This document shows, piece by piece, positions 18,553 through 25,905 of a stretch of 64,000 nt of DNA. Numbering within the stretch: the stretch's first letter is position 1; each line of letters starts with the position of its first letter. The DNA comes from Siphonobacter curvatus (GTDB taxonomy: Bacteria > Bacteroidota > Bacteroidia > Cytophagales > Spirosomataceae): NCBI RefSeq assembly GCF_002943425.1, contig NZ_PTRA01000001.1, positions 310,001 to 374,000 of the forward strand, in the 5' to 3' direction. A program made the position numbers and the translations under genes. The notes under the pieces are model-generated. The model had not been told where the DNA came from, searched no databases, and worked only from the letters and a program-made list of their open reading frames with translations.

Positions 18553-19383
18553 ATGGAAAAAGTTTGGTTTGTTACAGGAGCTTCCAAAGGTTTAGGCCTC
18601 TCGCTGGTAAAAAAACTAATCGCTACCGGACAGCGGGTAGCAGCTACTTCCCGGCACGCGGAGGCCCTTAGCGAGGCAGTAGGTACGTCTTCCGATCAGT
18701 TTCTGCCTTTGCAGGTAGACTTAGCTAACGAGGCCTCCGTTCGGGAAGCCGTGCAGAAAACCCAGGAAACCTTCGGTACGCTCGACGTAATTGTCAACAA
18801 TGCCGGTTACGGGATCGGCGGTAGCATTGAAGAACTAACCGACGCCGAAACGCGTACCAGCTTCGATGTCAATGTCTTCGGTACCCTTAATGTCATTCGT
18901 GCCGTGATGCCGTACCTGCGGCAGCAACGGTCGGGGCATATCATCAATATTGCTTCCATCGCTGGCTTCGCAGCCAATACGGGTTGGGCTATTTACGGGG
19001 CCAGTAAGTTCGCAGTCGTGGGACTTTCCGAAGTACTCGCGGAAGATGTGAAGGAATTCGGTATCAAGGTGACCGTGCTTGAGCCCGGAGCCTTTCGCAC
19101 GCAGTTTCTTACCAAAGAATCACTCGTGTTTGCTCAAAATCCCATTGAGGACTATCAGGCCATTCGTAACTCGCACGCTAAGTACGCAGCTATGGACGGC
19201 GTACAGCAGGGTGACCCCGAACGGGCAGCGGATGTTATGCTGGAGCTAGCAGCGATGGAACAGCCACCGGTTCGTTTATTTATGGGTAGCGACGCCTACC
19301 GACGGGCTTTACAGAAGCTGGAGATCGTTCGGCAGGATTTGGAAACGTATCAAAACCTTTCTTTCGCTACGGATTTTCAGTAA
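18553..19383 (+). CDS. Short-chain dehydrogenase/reductase (SDR)
   Basis: This 276-residue classical SDR has the cofactor motif TGASKGLG at residues 8-15, the NNAG motif, a catalytic Ser in INIASIAG and the YxxxK active site in YGASK. The pattern TSRHAEAL after the second beta strand, with a basic residue, suggests NADP(H), as in the many uncharacterised SDRs that share the EPGAFRTQF segment. The substrate cannot be told from sequence. The gene stands alone between its own promoter-like box and a strong terminator. Confidence 0.9.
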   Translation: MEKVWFVTGASKGLGLSLVKKLIATGQRVAATSRHAEALSEAVGTSSDQFLPLQVDLANEASVREAVQKTQETFGTLDVIVNNAGYGIGGSIEELTDAETRTSFDVNVFGTLNVIRAVMPYLRQQRSGHIINIASIAGFAANTGWAIYGASKFAVVGLSEVLAEDVKEFGIKVTVLEPGAFRTQFLTKESLVFAQNPIEDYQAIRNSHAKYAAMDGVQQGDPERAADVMLELAAMEQPPVRLFMGSDAYRRALQKLEIVRQDLETYQNLSFATDFQ

Positions 19384-19397
19384 GGAAATAAAGTCAG

Positions 19398-19451
19398 AAA
19401 AGCCGAGGGGTTCCGCCAGTATTCATGCTGGCGGAACCCCTCGGCTTTTTT
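19398..19451 (+). terminator. Long perfect hairpin terminator after the SDR gene
   Basis: The stem is a perfect 22 bp (19398-19419 with 19428-19449) with an 8-nt loop and a continuing T run. It begins 15 nt after the SDR stop codon. Confidence 0.92.
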
Positions 19452-19711
19452 ACATAGGACCCATAAGGATGAATCTATATACTGAATTATGGGTATTGTA
19501 AATAAACGTGAGATACTGGATTTTTACAGTAGTGAGGAAATAACGAATCCAGATTGATAACCTTTCCGGGTGGGCGGGGATAACGAAGTGAACCCGGTTC
19601 TGAGTGAAAGTATTTATTGCTACGCTACGTATACTCAGAAAGTTACAAATACTCGGTAACTTCATCTGTACTTGACAGTAGGGGTGTAGAATTAATGTAT
19701 TTGATATACCT

Positions 19712-21916
19712 GTGAACCTGTTCTTTCTCCCGCACCTATTTATGATGAGTATTTTTATTGGTTTCGGCAGTTGCCTGTTATGCTTCTTCCTGAGGTACCA
19801 GGTCGAGTTACGAACGAGTGGAATGTATACCGCCAGTCGTTTAGCCCTAATTCAGACCTTACTCATTCATGCCGTTTTAGTACTTGTCTACAGTGAAACA
19901 TGTTCCGCTTTTAACCAACTTAACACGCTAACGGCAACGGTTTACTGGATTGTGATTTCGGGCGTTTGGATGGGTTTGGGTATACGCAGGATGACGTTCA
20001 CGGATAGGAATCTGTATCGCCAGTTCACACAAATTTTTACGTTTCGTACCTTCCCGACGGTCTATAAACTGATTTTCTGGATTACTATTCTGTTTTTCAT
20101 CGCTCCTTTAGGCTTGCTGGCGGTGTACTCCACGCCTAATAATTACGACTCGAATAGTTACCATATCACCCGCATTCTAATCTGGCTGCTCAATCAAAAC
20201 CTGGACCATTTCCCTACAACGCATGTTCAGCAACTGTACCATAATGTTTTTGCTGAATACCTGATTCTTCAGGTATTCTTACTTACGGGTACCGATCAGC
20301 TGATTAACGTTATTCAATTCGGGGCCATGCTGGGCTCACTATCCGTGGTAAGTTTAGTGGGCAAGCGACTAGGGATGGACTACAAAGGACAGTTTTTGAT
20401 TGGTATTTTGCTGTTTACCTTACCGATTGGTATTTTCGAAAGTACGACTACGCAGAGTGATTACGTAGCCTGTTTTTTATTCCTCTGTTTTGTGTACGGT
20501 GGCCTTCAGCTAATCCATGCCTACACGTACAAAAATGGCTTACTCTGTTGTGTGGCTCTGGCTTTAGGGGGCTTCACGAAGTACCCGATTTTCTTTTTCG
20601 CCTGTCCCTTTGCCCTCTATTTCGGACTAACCTTCCTAATCCGTCAGGGGTTTAGACCTACGGCTCAGCTCTTAATTCTGGCGGTAGTTTGCATGATCCT
20701 AACATTTACTCCTTTCTTTACCCGAAACTATAGCCTTTTTCACCACGTACTGAGTCCGCCGGAAGGTTCTGCCTTTTTTGCGGAGAAAATTCCCTGCGAT
20801 CGGCATTCGGTGGCTTACACCATTTCCAATGTGGTTAAAAACGCAGGTTTACACGTAGCTCTGCCCTACAACCACTACAATATCTTTATGGATTCCGTGA
20901 TTCAATGGATTCATAAAAAGATCGGTGTATCCGTAAATGAACCCGCCATTAGTCTAAATGCGTACGCGACCACCTTTTCCGTACATGAAGACATGGTACC
21001 TAATACTTTGCATTTCATATTACTCTTAATTAACGTCATTTTTCTATTTTCTCAACGAGGTAGCAAGGAAGTAAAAATGCTCGTTATTTTATCGGTAATC
21101 GGTATGATGATCTTCTGTACGTTGCTGAAGTTCCAGTCCTGGAGTACACGAACTCACATGCCATTTTTTGCCGTTGGAACCATTGTGATTGGTTTCGTCT
21201 ACCAAAAAATACTGAAACTCCGACAATCCGTTTTTATCGTTTTTCTGCTGTTGTCCTGTATTCCTTTTGTTTACGGTAATTCCAATAAAATGCTGATTCC
21301 AACGCGGTATTTTTCTAAAAAAATTGTTGCTCATATTCCCAAAACGGTCAATGTAAGTAGCCTGAAAATGAAGCATCAACTGGAACCTTCGCTGGGTCCG
21401 TATTATGATTTTAATTCAACGCTGGTGAAGTATTCGTATCCGATCAAGGACGTGTACCCTTACAGTGAACGAGTGAAGATCTTTTCAATGCTCGATGACG
21501 CTGGTTATTTTGATTTGGAAAAAGACGAAAATGTGTTCTGCATGGATCGAACGAAAGCGTATTTCATGAATCACATGCACGAGTACGAGCCGTTCCGTCA
21601 GGTACTATCCGCGATTGGAAGTGATGTAAAAAATGTGGGTTTCTTTTTTCGTGAAGGCGTCGGGTTCTATCACTTTTGGGCCAGCGTAGTACATCAGAAT
21701 CATCCAAAAGTTCACTTCAATTATATCTATTACCCAGCCGGGTTTTCGTCGCTGCCAAATGCCAAACGTCCGTTTGCGTATAACTACATCTTAACGGATA
21801 ATCTAGAGCTGGTGAAACAACACATCCCGGCTTCACGCATCGCTTCTATTCATTCGTCCAGTCGTTACCACGTCATTCAATTAAAAACCGTTTCTACCGA
21901 AACATATACGTACTGA
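19712..21916 (+). CDS. Large polytopic membrane protein, probable GT-C/GT39-like glycosyltransferase
   Basis: This protein of about 734 residues has roughly 11-13 hydrophobic helices in the first 530 residues and a soluble C-terminal region of about 200. After the fourth or fifth helix a loop reads NNYDSNSYHITRI (Asp at about 146), followed by a W-L-L motif and an AEYLILQVFLL segment. This arrangement recalls the first periplasmic loop of GT-C enzymes (GT39/ArnT-like), where an acidic residue is catalytic. They transfer sugars from lipid carriers. The start is uncertain: GTG at 19712 or ATG at 19742. No sugar-pathway genes are adjacent, so acceptor and donor remain unknown. Confidence 0.65.
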   Translation: MNLFFLPHLFMMSIFIGFGSCLLCFFLRYQVELRTSGMYTASRLALIQTLLIHAVLVLVYSETCSAFNQLNTLTATVYWIVISGVWMGLGIRRMTFTDRNLYRQFTQIFTFRTFPTVYKLIFWITILFFIAPLGLLAVYSTPNNYDSNSYHITRILIWLLNQNLDHFPTTHVQQLYHNVFAEYLILQVFLLTGTDQLINVIQFGAMLGSLSVVSLVGKRLGMDYKGQFLIGILLFTLPIGIFESTTTQSDYVACFLFLCFVYGGLQLIHAYTYKNGLLCCVALALGGFTKYPIFFFACPFALYFGLTFLIRQGFRPTAQLLILAVVCMILTFTPFFTRNYSLFHHVLSPPEGSAFFAEKIPCDRHSVAYTISNVVKNAGLHVALPYNHYNIFMDSVIQWIHKKIGVSVNEPAISLNAYATTFSVHEDMVPNTLHFILLLINVIFLFSQRGSKEVKMLVILSVIGMMIFCTLLKFQSWSTRTHMPFFAVGTIVIGFVYQKILKLRQSVFIVFLLLSCIPFVYGNSNKMLIPTRYFSKKIVAHIPKTVNVSSLKMKHQLEPSLGPYYDFNSTLVKYSYPIKDVYPYSERVKIFSMLDDAGYFDLEKDENVFCMDRTKAYFMNHMHEYEPFRQVLSAIGSDVKNVGFFFREGVGFYHFWASVVHQNHPKVHFNYIYYPAGFSSLPNAKRPFAYNYILTDNLELVKQHIPASRIASIHSSSRYHVIQLKTVSTETYTY

Positions 21917-21925
21917 TGGATTACG

Positions 21926-23224
21926 TTACCGATCCATGGTCGAGTGCTTTTCGGTATCTCGCATACGTAAACTTACCCAAAGCGATAGGGCAATACAGGC
22001 CGTCAAGTACCAGTAAAACCAGTCGGCATGGCCTCGGTCCTTGAACAATAAGGCAATGTATTCGGCGGTGCCGCCAAATAACGCGACGGCCAGTGCGTAG
22101 GGGAAACTAACCCCCAGCGAACGAACGTGTACAGGAAAAAGCTCGGCTTTGATAATGGCCGAAATGGACGTACTCATGCTGAGGATCAGCATGGCCAGAA
22201 TGATGAGTAACGTGGCCATCCAGCGATCCTGCGTATGACTGAGCAGGGTCAGAATCGGGTAAGTGGTCAGTACCGCCAGTATACCGTACAGAATCATCAG
22301 GCGTTTGCGGCCTATTTTATCGCCAAGTAGACCCAGGATGGGCTGGGCTAGCATGAAGACAATCAGGGTAACAACCATAATAGTGGTCGCATCGTTTTTG
22401 CTGAACCCGGCGGTATTGACCAGAAACTTCTGCATATACGTCGTGAAGGTGTAGTAGGAAACCGTCAGACCAATGGTGAAGCCGATGACCAACCGAAGTT
22501 CAGGGGCGTATTTGACGAGTTCTTTCAGCGAACCCCGTTGCTCCAGTCGCGTCGTTTCCTGAGCGAATGATTGCGTCTCGACGAGTCCCCGGCGTAGATA
22601 GATGGCCGAAAGAGACAGTATCGCTCCAATACCAAAAGGGATTCGCCAGCCCCACTCACTGAGTTGCTCAGACGTTAAGGCGTATCGTTGAAGAATCATC
22701 AAAATACCGAGGGCCACTAGTTGCCCCATCGTGGTGGTGACGTACTGAAAGCTGGAATAAAAGCCCCGCAGGTGTCGGGGAGCCATTTCGCTGAGGTACG
22801 TAGCCGCCGTACCATATTCACCACCAATACTAATGCCCTGAATCATGCGGGCGACTACCAGAATAAGCGGAGCCAGCAGACCAATCCGATCGTAACCGGG
22901 TACCAGGGCAATCAGTAAAGAGCCCGCACTCATGAGCAGTACCGAAAACGTGAGAGCTGATTTTCGACCGTAGCGGTCAGCGTAGCGTCCCATCAGCCAG
23001 CCGCCAATCGGCCGCATGAGGAAACCAATGGCAAAAATCCCGGCGGTATTGAGCAACTGAGCCGTTTCATTGTCTTTCGGAAAAAAGGCACTGGCGAAAT
23101 ACAGGGAAAAGACCGAGTAAGCGTACCAGTCGTACCACTCGATTAGGTTACCAATAGATCCGCCCAAAATGGAGCGAAATTGCTGACGAACGGAAAAGGT
23201 AGGTCTTGGAAGCGGAGTATTCAT
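21926..23224 (-). CDS. MFS transporter, metabolite:H+ symporter (MHS) family
   Basis: This 432-residue, 12-helix transporter has the MHS hallmarks: an N-terminal GNLIEWYDWYAYS, the MFS loop 2-3 motif GRYADRYGRKSAL, and RMIQGISIGGEYGTAATYLSE in helix 4. The family includes the alpha-ketoglutarate permease KgtP, the proline/betaine transporter ProP and the citrate transporter CitA. The closest look is to dicarboxylate permeases, but the substrate is not fixed by sequence. It converges with the GT-C gene; the two stop codons are 9 nt apart and no terminator separates them. Confidence 0.9.
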   Translation of the reverse strand: MNTPLPRPTFSVRQQFRSILGGSIGNLIEWYDWYAYSVFSLYFASAFFPKDNETAQLLNTAGIFAIGFLMRPIGGWLMGRYADRYGRKSALTFSVLLMSAGSLLIALVPGYDRIGLLAPLILVVARMIQGISIGGEYGTAATYLSEMAPRHLRGFYSSFQYVTTTMGQLVALGILMILQRYALTSEQLSEWGWRIPFGIGAILSLSAIYLRRGLVETQSFAQETTRLEQRGSLKELVKYAPELRLVIGFTIGLTVSYYTFTTYMQKFLVNTAGFSKNDATTIMVVTLIVFMLAQPILGLLGDKIGRKRLMILYGILAVLTTYPILTLLSHTQDRWMATLLIILAMLILSMSTSISAIIKAELFPVHVRSLGVSFPYALAVALFGGTAEYIALLFKDRGHADWFYWYLTACIALSLWVSLRMRDTEKHSTMDR

Positions 23225-23396
23225 CGGATCACAGGGGAAGAGAGAAACAGCGAATTCTCCCGCAGAATACGATAAAATGACTGGAAAAGCTAGTGAGGTA
23301 GAGTGTGGAAGTTTAGGTTTGAAGTTTGATCGGTTTAAAGTTTAATAAGCATAGGGTTTGCTGGGTTGGGAGCAGACCGAACCAATGTAAATGAAT

Positions 23397-23419
23397 AGCC
23401 CCGCGGAAGAGGCGGGGCT
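23397..23419 (-). terminator. Probable hairpin terminator after the methyltransferase gene
   Basis: A GC-rich 8-bp stem (23397-23404 with 23412-23419) lies 18 nt past the stop codon at 23437. The following minus-strand bases are AT-rich but lack a clean T run. Confidence 0.5.
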
Positions 23420-23436
23420 GTTAGGGAATCGGAGGG

Positions 23437-24339
23437 CTAGATGCGTTCGAATACCATCCGGTAGTGTTCCATGGTTTCCTGTTCAAAACACACGCGATTC
23501 GGGCTGACTCGGAATACCGCAATCAAATCCCGGAATGATTTATCACGCAGAAATTTGGGAATCAACGTAGCATAGAGCCAGTATTTCTGAAGATTGAATG
23601 CCCTGAAGCGCTTTCGCCACTGACCGATGGTTTCAATATAATCCAATCGCCCACTGCTTATCGAAACCAGTTTGAAATGCGGCTTTGCATTTTCAATCAC
23701 CTGCTCCGACCCCGACGGAAGCCAAGAACCCGGAAACTGAGCAATCATTAAAGCCAACGCATAGGCGGGCGAATCCTTAGGAGCGTTCAGACTTATTTCC
23801 TCCAATGGAATCATGTTTTTGCCAAACACCATCGTCTGAATGTAGCAGCGTTTACCACGGGGTAATAAATCAGCTATATTCCGAAAGAAGTCAGCGTAGA
23901 CCTGATCCTGCTTTCCAGCTTTAAATTCTTCGATGGAGCAAAAATGTTCCATCGCTCCCACACTAACGACGGCATCGAAGGAACCAAAATCGGAGGCTCT
24001 TACCTGACGACAATCTTTCAAAACCACGTCCAAGCCACTAGCTTGACAAGCCGCTGCCTGTCCCTGCGAAAGCGTGAGGCCCTTAACAGTGGCCCCTAGA
24101 TTTTTAGCGTACGTCAGGAAAGGTCCCCAGCCGCAGCCCATATCCAAAACCCGTGATCCGGGTTCAATCTGCAGCTGATCCGCTATAAACTGATGTTTTC
24201 GTCGTTGGGCCTCTTCGAGCGAGAGCGAAAAATCTCCCTCGTACCGGGCACCGCTGTAATCACCATTCGGCCCTAAACTAAGGCGGAAAATTTTATCAAT
24301 TGTAGTGTACGTAAAATCCAAATGTTCCTGAGATGCCAT
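23437..24339 (-). CDS. SAM-dependent methyltransferase, cyclopropane-fatty-acid synthase-like
   Basis: This 300-residue class I methyltransferase has SAM motif I VLDMGCGWGPFLTYA (about residues 64-78), motif II GLTLSQGQ, and VVSVGAMEHFCS. That combination is typical of the CFA synthase/mycolic acid methyltransferase family, in which unsaturated fatty acyl chains are methylated. The length is shorter than E. coli Cfa (382), because the N-terminal domain is missing. The substrate could therefore be a lipid or a small molecule. It is a single-gene unit with a hairpin after it. Confidence 0.82.
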   Translation of the reverse strand: MASQEHLDFTYTTIDKIFRLSLGPNGDYSGARYEGDFSLSLEEAQRRKHQFIADQLQIEPGSRVLDMGCGWGPFLTYAKNLGATVKGLTLSQGQAAACQASGLDVVLKDCRQVRASDFGSFDAVVSVGAMEHFCSIEEFKAGKQDQVYADFFRNIADLLPRGKRCYIQTMVFGKNMIPLEEISLNAPKDSPAYALALMIAQFPGSWLPSGSEQVIENAKPHFKLVSISSGRLDYIETIGQWRKRFRAFNLQKYWLYATLIPKFLRDKSFRDLIAVFRVSPNRVCFEQETMEHYRMVFERI

Positions 24340-24801
24340 AGGAGTAGAAAGTAAAGGCCAAGGCTTGGTTGATCTACAGGAAAGTTATTGGTTTTAAAGG
24401 AAGATGGTTGCGGAAATAGAAATAGAATTCGATGCATATGAGATGATTTCTGATACTTAAGCAAACTTGATTTAGGGGATTTTTTGTGAGTATTTCTCAA
24501 AACAAGGATCTGTTACAAGTAATGATAACTGATGCTTATTTTGAGAAATTACATTACCTACTTATGAGATTGATATAATGCAATGTTTTGATGGCTAGTT
24601 GATTATAGATAATGTTTTTTGTTGAAGTTGTAATCTTTTAAATTTCTTTACTGAGTAAAAGAAAAGTAATAATCTTGATAGATTTTCTGGTAAGAGATTA
24701 TCTTTATTTAGATATATATAATAGGTTGAGAAAAATTTAAAAGGTAAAAAAATACATGCCAAGAGGAGAGATAAATAAAGCTTAAAGAACAAATGAATAC
24801 G
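24340..24801. other. AT-rich intergenic stretch
   Basis: These 462 bases become clearly AT-rich from about 24,440 on, unlike the genes on both sides. I see no RNA gene, palindrome of note or insertion sequence. A single 65-codon minus-strand frame (24595-24792) is listed separately. Confidence 0.6.
24595..24792 (-). CDS. Doubtful small hydrophobic ORF
   Basis: This is a 65-codon frame rich in Phe, Leu, Lys and Tyr, with one or two possible hydrophobic segments. It starts 9 nt after the stop codon of the alpha/beta hydrolase on the same strand, so it could be translated as a second gene. The composition is what random AT-rich DNA would encode, and I recognise no family. It may be non-coding. 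Confidence 0.15.
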   Translation of the reverse strand: MFFKLYLSLLLACIFLPFKFFSTYYIYLNKDNLLPENLSRLLLFFYSVKKFKRLQLQQKTLSIIN

Positions 24802-25527
24802 TTATTGAATAAAACTATTAATTAATGCATTGATCTCCTCTTTTTGAGCTTGCGTACCTTCATCACACATATCGTTATGAATGGTATTTGTCAAAGTAAT
24901 AATCTTGATTTTATACCTTTTCTGTTCTTCGCGTGTTGGCAGTACGCCTGGATCCGCGGGCTGATCGCTGGATCGGATGGAAAGGATACGGGGCTTATAG
25001 CTACGCGGCAGGGGCATGCGGCGATTATCCAGCGAAATGACTTGCGATACTAATTCAGGATACTGCTGGGCAAAGAGCATTGACATATCGCCGCCATTCG
25101 AATGCCCCACCAAGAGTACGTGTTTGAAATCTAGGTCAGGTTTCTGCTTCTGAAGGGATTGCAAGGTATAAAGAATAGTGGCCGCTCCTCTTTGCCAGTT
25201 CGGCATTCGCACTTCATAAGGCTTACCTGTAGTCGGGATGGGTTCATCGCCCGGTAATTCGTGAAGAATACTAACCACGTAGTAACCACGCTCGGCCAAA
25301 TTAGTAGCAATAAAAGTGTAGGCGGTATGGCTGACCTTATAGCCATGACTCAGTATAGCTAACTTCAACTTTGATTTTGTTTGCTCGGGCCAGTAAAGTT
25401 GCAAAGGAATACGGCGGCTCCGGGCTTCGTCCAGCAAAGTCATTGAATCGATTTTGATGGGAACCTGACCCAATAGAGGGCATGAGGTAGTAAGAAGCAG
25501 GAAAAAGACGAAAATTCGGCAACGCAC
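24802..25527 (-). CDS. Secreted alpha/beta hydrolase
   Basis: This 241-residue protein has an N-terminal signal peptide (hydrophobic to about residue 20). The nucleophile elbow GHSNGGDMSMLF places the catalytic Ser at about residue 143, and the oxyanion-side LSHGYKVSHTAYTF is upstream. A late Asp (SSDQPADPG) and His (NTIHNDMCDEG) complete a plausible triad. It resembles dienelactone hydrolase/chlorophyllase-like enzymes, but the substrate is unknown. The reading frame is intact. GC content falls sharply immediately after its stop codon. Confidence 0.8.
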   Translation of the reverse strand: MRCRIFVFFLLLTTSCPLLGQVPIKIDSMTLLDEARSRRIPLQLYWPEQTKSKLKLAILSHGYKVSHTAYTFIATNLAERGYYVVSILHELPGDEPIPTTGKPYEVRMPNWQRGAATILYTLQSLQKQKPDLDFKHVLLVGHSNGGDMSMLFAQQYPELVSQVISLDNRRMPLPRSYKPRILSIRSSDQPADPGVLPTREEQKRYKIKIITLTNTIHNDMCDEGTQAQKEEINALINSFIQ

Positions 25528-25656
25528 AGAAAGAGCAGGATTAGTTATTCTTTCTACAGTATAAGAAGAATCTGCTAAACCTGCTATATATACGAATGAC
25601 TTTTGAAAACGAAAGGGCTGACAATAGCCTTACAATCAAACAAGGAAGCTAACAAA

Positions 25657-25692
25657 AAACGGCAGTCAGATTTTTACATCTAACTGCCGTTT
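25657..25692 (-). terminator. Terminator after tRNA-Pro
   Basis: The stem is 15 bp with one mismatch (25657-25671 with 25678-25692) and a 6-nt AT loop. On the minus strand it is followed by a run of T residues. It lies 10 nt past the 3' end of the tRNA. Confidence 0.85.
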
Positions 25693-25701
25693 GACTTTCG
25701 G

Positions 25702-25775
25702 TCGGGATGGCGGGATTCGAACCCACGACCCCTTGCACCCCATGCAAGTACGCTACCGGACTGCGCCACATCCCG
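25702..25775 (-). tRNA. tRNA-Pro (anticodon GGG)
   Basis: The minus strand folds into a 74-nt cloverleaf. The 7-bp acceptor stem is perfect (CGGGATG with CATCCCG), the D arm has an AGTCCGGTA loop, the anticodon stem is CTTGC/GCAAG with a 7-nt loop carrying GGG, and the T arm reads TTCGAAT. The discriminator base is A. The final A of CCA is not encoded. The anticodon reads proline CCC and CCU codons. Confidence 0.95.
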
Positions 25776-25786
25776 AAATGTGGGTG

Positions 25787-25794
25787 CAAATATA
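25787..25794 (-). promoter_or_regulatory. -7 box of the tRNA-Pro promoter
   Basis: On the minus strand the bases read TATATTTG, an exact TAnnTTTG match. It ends 12 nt before the 5' end of the tRNA, a fitting distance for a start just ahead of the mature tRNA. Confidence 0.6.
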
Positions 25795-25845
25795 GGGCTT
25801 AAAAGGGCGTTTGCGTGATTTTAGCCCAAGAATTTTTAATAAAAA

Positions 25846-25872
25846 AGCGTCCCGAAACTAGTTCGGAACGCT
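25846..25872 (-). terminator. Rho-independent terminator after the M1 peptidase
   Basis: An 11-bp stem with one wobble pair (25846-25856 with 25862-25872) and a 5-nt loop is followed on the minus strand by six T residues. It lies 33 nt past the stop codon at 25906. Confidence 0.85.
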
Positions 25873-25905
25873 AAAGTATTGAAGGTCAATTAAGAGTAAC
25901 TTAAA

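Noticed and set aside
19450-19665. 71-codon minus-strand frame between the SDR terminator and the GT-C gene
   Set aside because: It starts in the terminator-adjacent spacer, resembles no family and has no promoter-like box.
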